42,701 nt of DNA from Methylobacterium platani (lineage in GTDB: Bacteria > Pseudomonadota > Alphaproteobacteria > Rhizobiales > Beijerinckiaceae), in contig NZ_LWHQ01000049.1 in NCBI RefSeq assembly GCF_001653715.1, positions 1 to 42,701 on the forward strand. The letters run 5' to 3'. Below are positions 1 through 6,793 of the stretch, one piece after another (the stretch's first letter is position 1; each line of letters opens with the position of its first letter). Made by a program: the position numbers and the translations under genes. The notes under the pieces were generated by a model. That model ran no database searches and was not told where the DNA came from. It worked only from the letters and a program-made list of their open reading frames with translations.

Positions 1-882
1 GGGGGCCGGCGCGGCCTCGGGCGGGCGGGCCGCCGGCGGGCGGGGGGCGAGGTAGCGGCGCCCGCCCTCGGCCGCCGGGGGCACCGGGACGGTCGGCGGA
101 GGCGCCGGCTCGACCCGGGGCGGCTGCGGACGCGGCGCCGGGCGCTCCGGCGCGGGACGCGGGCGGGACGCGGGGACGGATTCGGCGGGGGCGGCCTCGG
201 CCGGGGCCGGCCGGGGCGCCGGCTTCGGCGGGCGGCGGCGGACCCGCGGGCGCGGCGGGGCGGCCGCCCGCACGGCACCGTCGCCCGGGAGGGCGATGGT
301 CATGTGCTCGACCGCCGCCACGAGCTGGGCGAGGCTCGCCTGCGCGGTGCGGCAGAGCCGGATCCGCAGCGACAGGGCGCGGCGCGGCGCGGTCGGGTCG
401 GCGGCGCCGAACAGCCCGTCGCGACCGGCGGTCGCCGCGCCCGGCCGCGGCCGCTCGAACCACTGCCAGGCGTAGAGGCAATCGGCGCCGAGCGCCATGC
501 CGACCGGGCCGTAGGCGTTGCGCCGCGGCGGCACCACCCGCAACGCCTCGCCGGGGAAGCGCACCGCGATCTCCCCGGCGATGCCGAACTCGCTCGGCTT
601 GGCGAGCCGCGGCGGGAAGGCGAGGAGGAGGTCGCCGGTCTCGTTGCGCAGGGCGATCTCGGCGTGGTTGCGCCCGTCGCCGCCGTCATAGGCGATGCGC
701 TGGTCGAAGCCGTCGCGGTGGCGCGTCTCGACCACGCTGGCGACCCGGCCGGCCCCGGGCAGGCGCAGGGCCGGGGCGGATTGCGCCGCGGCGGGCCCCG
801 CCCAGATGAGGCCGGCGAGGATGCCGGCAAGAGCTCCGGCAAGAGCTCCGGCAAGGGCTCCGGCAAGGGTGCGACCGCTCAC
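1..882 (-). CDS. bcsN: Cellulose biosynthesis protein BcsN (partial, runs off left edge)
   Basis: An open frame of 294 codons runs from a GTG at 882 to the window edge without a stop, so the C-terminus is missing. It begins with a hydrophobic signal-like segment (LAGALAGALAGILAGLIWAG, then AAAQ). A globular part follows with VETRHRDGFDQRIAY, then NAYGPVGMALGADCLYAWQW at about residues 115-135, then a segment ending SLRIRLCR. These resemble the BcsN family of alphaproteobacterial cellulose operons, from memory of the family. From about residue 195 it becomes a Pro/Ala/Arg-rich tail of about 100 residues. The GTG overlaps the stop of the preceding gene as GTGA, implying translational coupling, with AAAGG six bases upstream. 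The protein is presumably periplasmic or envelope-bound; its molecular role is not established. The frame is certain, the family name likely. Confidence 0.72.
   Translation of the reverse strand, partial: MSGRTLAGALAGALAGALAGILAGLIWAGPAAAQSAPALRLPGAGRVASVVETRHRDGFDQRIAYDGGDGRNHAEIALRNETGDLLLAFPPRLAKPSEFGIAGEIAVRFPGEALRVVPPRRNAYGPVGMALGADCLYAWQWFERPRPGAATAGRDGLFGAADPTAPRRALSLRIRLCRTAQASLAQLVAAVEHMTIALPGDGAVRAAAPPRPRVRRRPPKPAPRPAPAEAAPAESVPASRPRPAPERPAPRPQPPRVEPAPPPTVPVPPAAEGGRRYLAPRPPAARPPEAAPAP
831..866. repeat. 12-bp tandem repeat in the bcsN signal peptide
   Basis: Three units of a 12-bp sequence (GAGCTCCGGCAA, the last with GGG instead of GAG) lie head to tail, with a more degenerate unit before them. 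They encode repeated Leu-Ala-Gly-Ala in the hydrophobic core of the BcsN signal segment. The unit is a multiple of three, so copy-number change would lengthen or shorten the core without a frameshift. Confidence 0.8.
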
Positions 883-2819
883 GGATAGCCTTTCTCGGGG
901 GGCAGCGTCCGCTCCGAGGTGGTGCGGGCCGGCACCGAGAACCGGACGCTCTCGGGGGCGGCGGACCGGCCGCGCTCGGCCTGCTGCTCCTGCCACAGGG
1001 TGCCGGGCGGGGCCGTGCCCAGCCCCTCCGGCTTGTCGAGGCCGTTATAGCCGGGCAGCAGCGCGTAGCCGTAGCGCTCGTAGGGCATCGCCCCGGCCCC
1101 GGGCACCCGGCGCGCCACGAGCGGCGGGGCCGGCGCGGCGGGCTCGCGGGCGTAAGATCCCGGCGCCGCGGCCTGGGCGAGGCCGGCGGGCGGATAGCGC
1201 AACGGGTTGTCGAGGGGCACCGCCAGGGGGAACTCGCCGCGCTGGACCGCCTGCGGCACGGCCTCGGCCCGGCCGCCGGCGGCGTCCGGCCGGGGCACGC
1301 GGCCGTAGGAGGCCTGGGGCTCCGGCCGCGGGGCGGCGGCCGGTGCCGGTGCCGCCCGGCCGGCGGGCGGGGGCGCGCCCTGCACGGCGCAGGGCAGCGG
1401 CGGTCCGCCCTGGCTCTCGCGGAACAGCAGCTCGACCACCTTCGGGAACAGCCCGTCGTAGCGGTTGACCACCTCGAGGTAGGGGCGCTGGCGCTTCAGC
1501 CGCTGCAGGGTCAGGGCGTAGCCGAACACCGTGCTCTCGCTCGGCATCCAGGCGACCGCCCGCTGGAACCACTCGAGGGCGGCATCGAACTGGCAGGAAT
1601 TGTAGGCGTACCAGGCCAGCCCCTGCGCGCCCTCGCCGGAGGCGGTAGCGTTGACGACCCGGGCGTAGCGCTCGATCCGGGCCGGCTCGATGAAGGGCGG
1701 GCTCGCGAGCGTCAGCTTGCGCTCGAGCAGGTCGATGTAGAGCAGCTCGTTGCCGACGAAGCGGTCGCGCCAGGCGAACGCCACCTCCTCGGCCTCGCGC
1801 GTCATGTTGAGCTCGCGCAGGGTGTGGGCGAGGCCGTGCGCCACCATGGCGTCGCCGCCACGGGCGATCGCCTGCTTGAACCATTCCAGCGCCTCGCGGA
1901 ACTGGCGCCGCTTGTAGGCGTACCAGCCGAGGAGCCCGGTCTGGCTCGGCTCGGCGGTCTTGCGGGCATAGGCCTGGAAGGCGGTGAGGTCGGGCAGCGT
2001 CGGGGTCTGGGCCGGCTCGTCGTGCAGGAAGGCGGCGATGCGGGCCCGGGTGATGTCGAGGCGGATCGGGTCGAACTCGGAAGTCCCCGACGGATCCTGC
2101 CGTCCCATGGCGATCAGGCGCTCGGCCTGGTCCATCTTGAGATGGGCCATCGCCTTCTGAATCGTGGCGAGGCGCGCCCCCGCATCGGCGTTGCCGTCGA
2201 GGACGGACTTGTAGAGCGTGAAGGCGTCCTCGGTCGCGCCGGTGGCGGCGAGGCCGTCGGCGATGGTCCAGATGCTCTCGACGTCGGCCGGGTCGAGGGC
2301 GCCCGGATCGGCGCGGTAGAGGGCGACGATCTCCTCCGGGTTCTTGCTCGAGGCCGCCGCGACGCTGGAGCGGAACTCGGCCCGGCGCAGCTTGCGCGCC
2401 AGTTCCTCGGAGGGCTGCCAGGCCGGATCGACGGAGCGGCGGGCCGTGATCGCGGCGCGCAGGTCCTGCAGGCGGCCGGCGGTGAACAGGTCCCAGAGCG
2501 GGGCCTCCTCGGGCGGGCTCGGCTGCAGGCTGTCGAGGTCCGGCGGCTCGCTCCAGCCCGGATAGAGCCGCTTCAGGCGGGCGATCTCCGCCTTCATCCG
2601 GGCGGTCTGCTTCTGCGAGGCGTAGTAGCGCAGCGCGCTCTCGTCGACCATGCCGGGGGTGCGGGAGGTCTCGGGGTCGACCATGATCGCCGGCGCGCGC
2701 GCCCCGTCGCCGTAGACGACGCGCGGGACCGGCGCCTCGGGCGCCTGGGCAAGGGCGGGCGCGGCGAGGGCGGGCGCGGCGAGGGCGAGGGCGGCGGCCG
2801 CGACGAGGCGGCGGGTCAC
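879..2819 (-). CDS. Secreted TPR protein of the cellulose operon (BcsK-like position)
   Basis: About 646 residues with an export signal (TRRLVAAAALALAAPALA, then AAPALAQA). The middle carries helical repeats of TPR type, for example GLLGWYAYKRRQFREALEWF and GLAWYAYNSCQFDAALEWF, each followed by an AHGLAHTLREL-like helix. From about residue 500 the chain is Pro/Ala-rich. It lies where bcsC sits in enterobacterial operons but has no C-terminal outer-membrane barrel, so it is not BcsC. TPR proteins replacing BcsC are known from class III operons of alphaproteobacteria as BcsK, and this is the best guess. The start could be ATG 2831 or GTG 2819. GTG is preferred because it forms the same GTGA overlap with the upstream stop seen at two other junctions. 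A periplasmic scaffold or export role is inferred. Confidence 0.75.
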   Translation of the reverse strand: MTRRLVAAAALALAAPALAAPALAQAPEAPVPRVVYGDGARAPAIMVDPETSRTPGMVDESALRYYASQKQTARMKAEIARLKRLYPGWSEPPDLDSLQPSPPEEAPLWDLFTAGRLQDLRAAITARRSVDPAWQPSEELARKLRRAEFRSSVAAASSKNPEEIVALYRADPGALDPADVESIWTIADGLAATGATEDAFTLYKSVLDGNADAGARLATIQKAMAHLKMDQAERLIAMGRQDPSGTSEFDPIRLDITRARIAAFLHDEPAQTPTLPDLTAFQAYARKTAEPSQTGLLGWYAYKRRQFREALEWFKQAIARGGDAMVAHGLAHTLRELNMTREAEEVAFAWRDRFVGNELLYIDLLERKLTLASPPFIEPARIERYARVVNATASGEGAQGLAWYAYNSCQFDAALEWFQRAVAWMPSESTVFGYALTLQRLKRQRPYLEVVNRYDGLFPKVVELLFRESQGGPPLPCAVQGAPPPAGRAAPAPAAAPRPEPQASYGRVPRPDAAGGRAEAVPQAVQRGEFPLAVPLDNPLRYPPAGLAQAAAPGSYAREPAAPAPPLVARRVPGAGAMPYERYGYALLPGYNGLDKPEGLGTAPPGTLWQEQQAERGRSAAPESVRFSVPARTTSERTLPPEKGYP

Positions 2820-4168
2820 GGCTTGAGGCATGACGGAGTGCGCATCCGGGCCGCCACCAGGGCGAGGAGGTGGAGCGTGGTCGGGTAGTAGTTCTGCCCG
2901 TCCTGCACGCTGCGCAGGGATTCCGGGAAGGGGGTGCCGTCCTGCGCGCAGGCGACGAGGGCGGGGAGCGCGGTGTAGCCCGGTTCGCTCAGCCACTCGA
3001 CCGGGCGCCCGTCGCCGGTATCGACGATCGGCAGGCGCTCGCGGTCGATCCCGCCCCACAGGGTCCGGAACGGCGCGTAATCCTCCGGCCGGCCGATGCC
3101 CGCCCAGGCGAGGTAGAGCGGGATCCGGATTGCGTTGTAGGAGAACAGCGGCGGGAAGCCGTCGGCGGGGCGCAAGCCGTCCTCTTTGGCCGAGATCCAC
3201 TCGGTCGGCAGGCCGCTCGGGCCGAAGCGCGAGCGGCGCAGGATCTCGACGCCGCTGCGGATCACCGAGGCCCAGTCGTATTCGGGCGCGACCAGGCTCA
3301 GGCGCTGGAAGGCCGGAAAGACCCAGTAGGACAGGTTGACGAGCGGCCCGTCGGCCCGGTCGCGGGCCGAGAAGCCGGTGACCGCCGGCAGCACCAGGGG
3401 GCCGTGGGGATCGCGGAACAGGATCGTCTTGCGGCCGAACTCGACCGCGATGCGCCGCGCGGCGGTGCGGTAGGACGGCTCGCCCCAGGCCTCCGCCGCC
3501 TCGGTCAGCGCCCAGGCGACCAGGATGTCGCCGTCGGTGGCGTTGTTCATGTCGGCGACCGCCGGGCGGTGGTCCGGTGCCCAGCGCCAGGCCATCAGCT
3601 CGTCGGAGCGCACCATCAGGTTGGCGCGGGTCCAGCCCCAGATCCGCTCGAAGGCGGCCCGGTCGCCCGCCGCCACCGCGAGCAGCATGCCGTAGCCCTG
3701 GCCCTCGCTGTGGCTGATGAGCCCGTTGGCGGTGTCGACGATCCGGCCCTTCTCGGTGACGAACCGGGCCCGGTAGGCGCGCCAGCTCGGATCGTCGCCG
3801 AGGCTGCCGGCGAGCGCCGGCCCGGCGGCGCGGCCGGCCGCCTCGGCCGCGGGGGCCTGGGGCAGGCCCGGCACGGCGGTGGCGGGGGGCACCGGGCTCG
3901 CCTCCTGGCTCTGGGCCGTCTGCACGCCCTCGGATGCGCGCTCGGCCGGTTGCCCTTGCGCCGGCTGCGGCACCTGGGGGCTTTGGGCTTGCGGGGCTTG
4001 CGGACCCTGCGGGGCTTGCGGACCCTGCGGGGCTTGCGGACCCTGCGCCCGGCCCGGCGCGGGCGCCAGCAGGAGCGGGGCCGGCAGGAGCCAGGCGAGG
4101 AGAAGGCCGGCGGGAAGACGGGCGTACGGGCGACGACCCTGCCCGGCGGGAGACGTCCGGCGCCTCAC
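2816..4168 (-). CDS. bcsZ: Endo-beta-1,4-glucanase BcsZ, GH8 family
   Basis: A 450-residue secreted glycoside hydrolase of family 8 that hydrolyses beta-1,4-glucan during cellulose export. It begins with a signal peptide (ARLPAGLLLAWLLPAPLLL). A Pro/Gln/Ala-rich linker containing three GPQAPQ units follows, then the (alpha/alpha)6 catalytic domain from about residue 110. The general-acid Glu lies in SHSEGQGYGM near residue 154, and NNATDGDILVAWAL follows near 212. The motif that carries the catalytic Asp in E. coli BcsZ reads FSYNAIRIPLYLAW here, with Asn near residue 345. The GTG start at 4168 is chosen because it overlaps the bcsB stop as GTGA and has AGGAGG five bases upstream. An ATG-free extension to 4432 would run into bcsB. 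Confidence 0.92.
   Translation of the reverse strand: MRRRTSPAGQGRRPYARLPAGLLLAWLLPAPLLLAPAPGRAQGPQAPQGPQAPQGPQAPQAQSPQVPQPAQGQPAERASEGVQTAQSQEASPVPPATAVPGLPQAPAAEAAGRAAGPALAGSLGDDPSWRAYRARFVTEKGRIVDTANGLISHSEGQGYGMLLAVAAGDRAAFERIWGWTRANLMVRSDELMAWRWAPDHRPAVADMNNATDGDILVAWALTEAAEAWGEPSYRTAARRIAVEFGRKTILFRDPHGPLVLPAVTGFSARDRADGPLVNLSYWVFPAFQRLSLVAPEYDWASVIRSGVEILRRSRFGPSGLPTEWISAKEDGLRPADGFPPLFSYNAIRIPLYLAWAGIGRPEDYAPFRTLWGGIDRERLPIVDTGDGRPVEWLSEPGYTALPALVACAQDGTPFPESLRSVQDGQNYYPTTLHLLALVAARMRTPSCLKP
3991..4047. repeat. 18-bp tandem repeat in the bcsZ linker
   Basis: Three exact copies of an 18-bp unit (GCGGGGCTTGCGGACCCT) followed by three bases of a fourth. On the minus strand they encode repeated GPQAPQ in the linker between signal peptide and catalytic domain. 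The unit keeps the reading frame, so linker length can vary between strains. Confidence 0.9.
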
Positions 4169-4182
4169 GTGTTCCTCCTGCC
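4165..4182 (-). promoter_or_regulatory. GTGA stop/start overlap with strong ribosome binding site (bcsB-bcsZ)
   Basis: On the minus strand AGGAGG is followed five bases later by GTG, the bcsZ start, whose last two bases begin the TGA stop of bcsB. This fixes the bcsZ start and indicates coupled translation. The same GTGA arrangement occurs at 882-879 (TPR protein to bcsN) and is available at 2819-2816 (bcsZ to TPR protein). Confidence 0.75.
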
Positions 4183-6786
4183 GAGCTGGCGCACCAGGCT
4201 GGTCGTGGCGAGGCCGAGGCAGAGCGCCATCACCAGCGTCATCGCCACGTAGGCGCCGGGATTGAGGGAGAGCCAGGCCGCCGCGACGAGGCGCAGATTG
4301 GTGAGGCCTCGGCCCTGGGTCTCGATCAGCCCGACGCGCGCCGGCTGCACGGTGGTGAGGCTGCCGTCGGATGCGTCCAGAAAGGCGGCCTGGCCGGTCA
4401 GGTTGGTCCAGACCACCGGGTCGACGAGGCACGAGACGGAGGCCCGCAGCATCGAGGGGTTGGGGGCGGTCACCAGCACGATGCCGTCCTCGCCCCGGCC
4501 GGCGTCGCGGCTCGCGGCCTGGATCGCGGCCTGGCCCACTCCCTGGCCCGCTCCCCCGCCGCCCGCCTGTCCGCTGCCTTGCCCGCTTGCTTGCCCGCCT
4601 CCTTGGGCGACGATCAGCGAGGCGCGGGGATTGAGCGGCACCGCCTCGGGCGCCGGGCCGCCGGCGGCCCGGGCGGCGAGGTCGCGCAGGTCGGCCGCCC
4701 GGCGCGACAGGCCCTCCCAGGCATTGGCGAGCACGGCCGGAACGGTGCCGAAGCCGCGCGCCGACTCGTCCCAGCGCGCCACGAGGTCGGCGTCGCTGTC
4801 GGCGGGGGCGGGAGCGGCGGCCGCCGCCGCGGCGACCGGCGTCGCGGGAGCGGCCGGGACCGGTGCGGCCGGCGCGGCATTGCGCAAGGGCGTCGTGAAG
4901 GCCGGCAGGGCGCAGCGCATCGGCAGGTTGCGGCGCAGCCGGTCGAGGGTGACGACGCCCTCGGCCCCGAACGGGCCGGGGGTGGCGACGGTCTCGGCGC
5001 GGCCCTCCCAGATCGCCCGCACCTGGGCCGGATCGAGGCCGACCGCCTCCAGGGTCGCCGGGGTGAGGGCGCGGATCGGGGCGACGACGAGGCGGGCGCC
5101 GCCCGCCTCGCGCTCGTCGCTGCCGAGCGCGAAGTCGATCACCCGGCCGGCCGCGATGGCGAGGCGCGCCGCGAGCGTCGCGGCGGCGGAGGCCGAATCG
5201 CGGTCGGGGGTCGGCAGGATCAGGCGGGGACGCGGGCCGGAGGCCGGGTCACCCGGTGTCGCGAACGGCACCGCCCCGGCCTTGACGGCGGCGAGGTCGG
5301 GGCTGCGCACCGCCCGGGCGAGCGCCGGCACGTCGAGGCGGGTGCGGTCGAGGAACAGGAAGCGGGCGCGCCGGGCGCCGGGCGCGAGGGTGTCGCAGGT
5401 CCGGTCGGCGGCGGTGGGCAGCTGGGCGCTGATCTCGACCCGGTTGAGGCCCGGCCGCCACAGGCTCAAGGGGAGCGGGATCGCGCTGTCGGTGAACACC
5501 TCGCCGCGGCTGTAGGGCAGGGGCACGCTGGCGGCGTTGCGGCCGTTGATGTCGACGACGATCCGGGCGCTCGGCTCGAGCCCGGCGGCGTAGCCGCCGG
5601 CGAGGTGCAGCATCACCTTGCCGTAATCGGCCGGGACGAAATCCGCCGGGAAGCGCAGGTCGAAGCCGACCCGCAGGAGGCGGCCGTTGAACTCGCGGCT
5701 GGCGACGCCGAGCTGGTCGAGCGTCAGGCTCTCGCCGCCCCGGACCGGGTAGCCCCGGGTCAGCTCGGCGAGCCGGGATCCCGCCGGCGTGCCGGAGCCG
5801 TCGCCGGAGGCGGCGAGCGTCGCGATCGCCTGGCGCACCTCCGCCGCGCTCGTGCCGGTGACGACGAGGACCGGGGCGCGGCTGCCGCGCGGGCCGAGCA
5901 GCGCGACCCGCGGGCCGGTGACCGGCCCGAGCTCCTCCAATCCTTCCGTGCCGCGGATCTCGGCGGCGGTGCCGACGAGCAGGTTGAGGCCGGCGCGGCC
6001 GGAGAGGGCCGGACCGAAGGTGACCGCCGGCCGGGCGAGGCGCCCGACGAGGGCGACCGCCTGCACCGCGCCGATCATCCGCTCGAGCCGCTCCGGGCTC
6101 GGCCGCTCGGCGAGCAGCACGCCGATCGGCAGGGCGCCGCTCTCGTCGGGCTCGAGCGCCGCCAGGGTCTTGAGGTCGAGGTCGCCGGCCTGCCCGACGA
6201 CGAGGCCGGAGCGCGACGGGTCGATCTGCGTCCACAGCTCGTAGGTCGCCTCGGTCGAGCAATCGACCCGGTGGCGCTGGCTCGCCGCGAGGGAGACCGC
6301 GTTGTAGCCGGCCTTGAGCAGGCCTTCGGGCAGCGGGAACTCCACCACCTTCACGGCGCCCGGCGCCTGGATCCGGGTCCAGCCGACCTTGGTGCCGTTG
6401 ACGCTGCCCGACAGCTCCGAGGCCTCCGGCGCCACCGAGATCGCCGACAGGTAGGAGACGCGCAGCTTCGTCTGGCCCCGCGCCTGCGCCTCGGTCAGGT
6501 AGACCGGGAATTGCAGCGAATCCTCCTCGCCGGCGAGGCGGTAGCCCCGGGTCCCGGCGGGAAACCGCCGCGCCGCCGCGACCGCCGCCGCCGCGGTCAT
6601 CGGCACGCCGCGGCGGGCCGCCTCGGTCTCCGCCGGCGGCGGCTTCGGGGCTGGAGGCCGCAGGGGCTCGCCGGCCGGCGGCAGGGTCAGGCGCTCGGCC
6701 GGGCCGGTGCCGAGAAAGCTCTGGGCGAGGGCGGGGGTGGTCAGGAGAATGGCGAGGAGGAGCGCAGCCACGCGGCGCAGGATCAT
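4165..6786 (-). CDS. bcsB: Cellulose synthase periplasmic subunit BcsB
   Basis: An 873-residue BcsB-family protein, the periplasmic partner that guides the nascent glucan leaving BcsA. It starts with a signal peptide (MILRRVAALLLAILLTTPALAQ). It continues with alternating carbohydrate-binding-like and flavodoxin-like modules typical of the family. It ends in a single transmembrane helix (GAYVAMTLVMALCLGLA) and a basic tail, LVRQLGRRNT. The ATG at 6786 follows the bcsA stop by seven bases and has GAGG five bases upstream. An ATG at 6804, overlapping bcsA, is an alternative. A Gly/Gln/Ser-rich stretch at roughly residues 725-760 (plus-strand 4510-4610) looks like a low-complexity insertion. Its position directly after bcsA agrees with the assignment. 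Confidence 0.92.
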   Translation of the reverse strand: MILRRVAALLLAILLTTPALAQSFLGTGPAERLTLPPAGEPLRPPAPKPPPAETEAARRGVPMTAAAAVAAARRFPAGTRGYRLAGEEDSLQFPVYLTEAQARGQTKLRVSYLSAISVAPEASELSGSVNGTKVGWTRIQAPGAVKVVEFPLPEGLLKAGYNAVSLAASQRHRVDCSTEATYELWTQIDPSRSGLVVGQAGDLDLKTLAALEPDESGALPIGVLLAERPSPERLERMIGAVQAVALVGRLARPAVTFGPALSGRAGLNLLVGTAAEIRGTEGLEELGPVTGPRVALLGPRGSRAPVLVVTGTSAAEVRQAIATLAASGDGSGTPAGSRLAELTRGYPVRGGESLTLDQLGVASREFNGRLLRVGFDLRFPADFVPADYGKVMLHLAGGYAAGLEPSARIVVDINGRNAASVPLPYSRGEVFTDSAIPLPLSLWRPGLNRVEISAQLPTAADRTCDTLAPGARRARFLFLDRTRLDVPALARAVRSPDLAAVKAGAVPFATPGDPASGPRPRLILPTPDRDSASAAATLAARLAIAAGRVIDFALGSDEREAGGARLVVAPIRALTPATLEAVGLDPAQVRAIWEGRAETVATPGPFGAEGVVTLDRLRRNLPMRCALPAFTTPLRNAAPAAPVPAAPATPVAAAAAAAPAPADSDADLVARWDESARGFGTVPAVLANAWEGLSRRAADLRDLAARAAGGPAPEAVPLNPRASLIVAQGGGQASGQGSGQAGGGGAGQGVGQAAIQAASRDAGRGEDGIVLVTAPNPSMLRASVSCLVDPVVWTNLTGQAAFLDASDGSLTTVQPARVGLIETQGRGLTNLRLVAAAWLSLNPGAYVAMTLVMALCLGLATTSLVRQLGRRNT

Positions 6787-6793
6787 GGCAGCC

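Noticed and set aside
879..2819. TPR protein as BcsC
   Set aside because: It lacks the C-terminal outer-membrane barrel and is about half the usual length.
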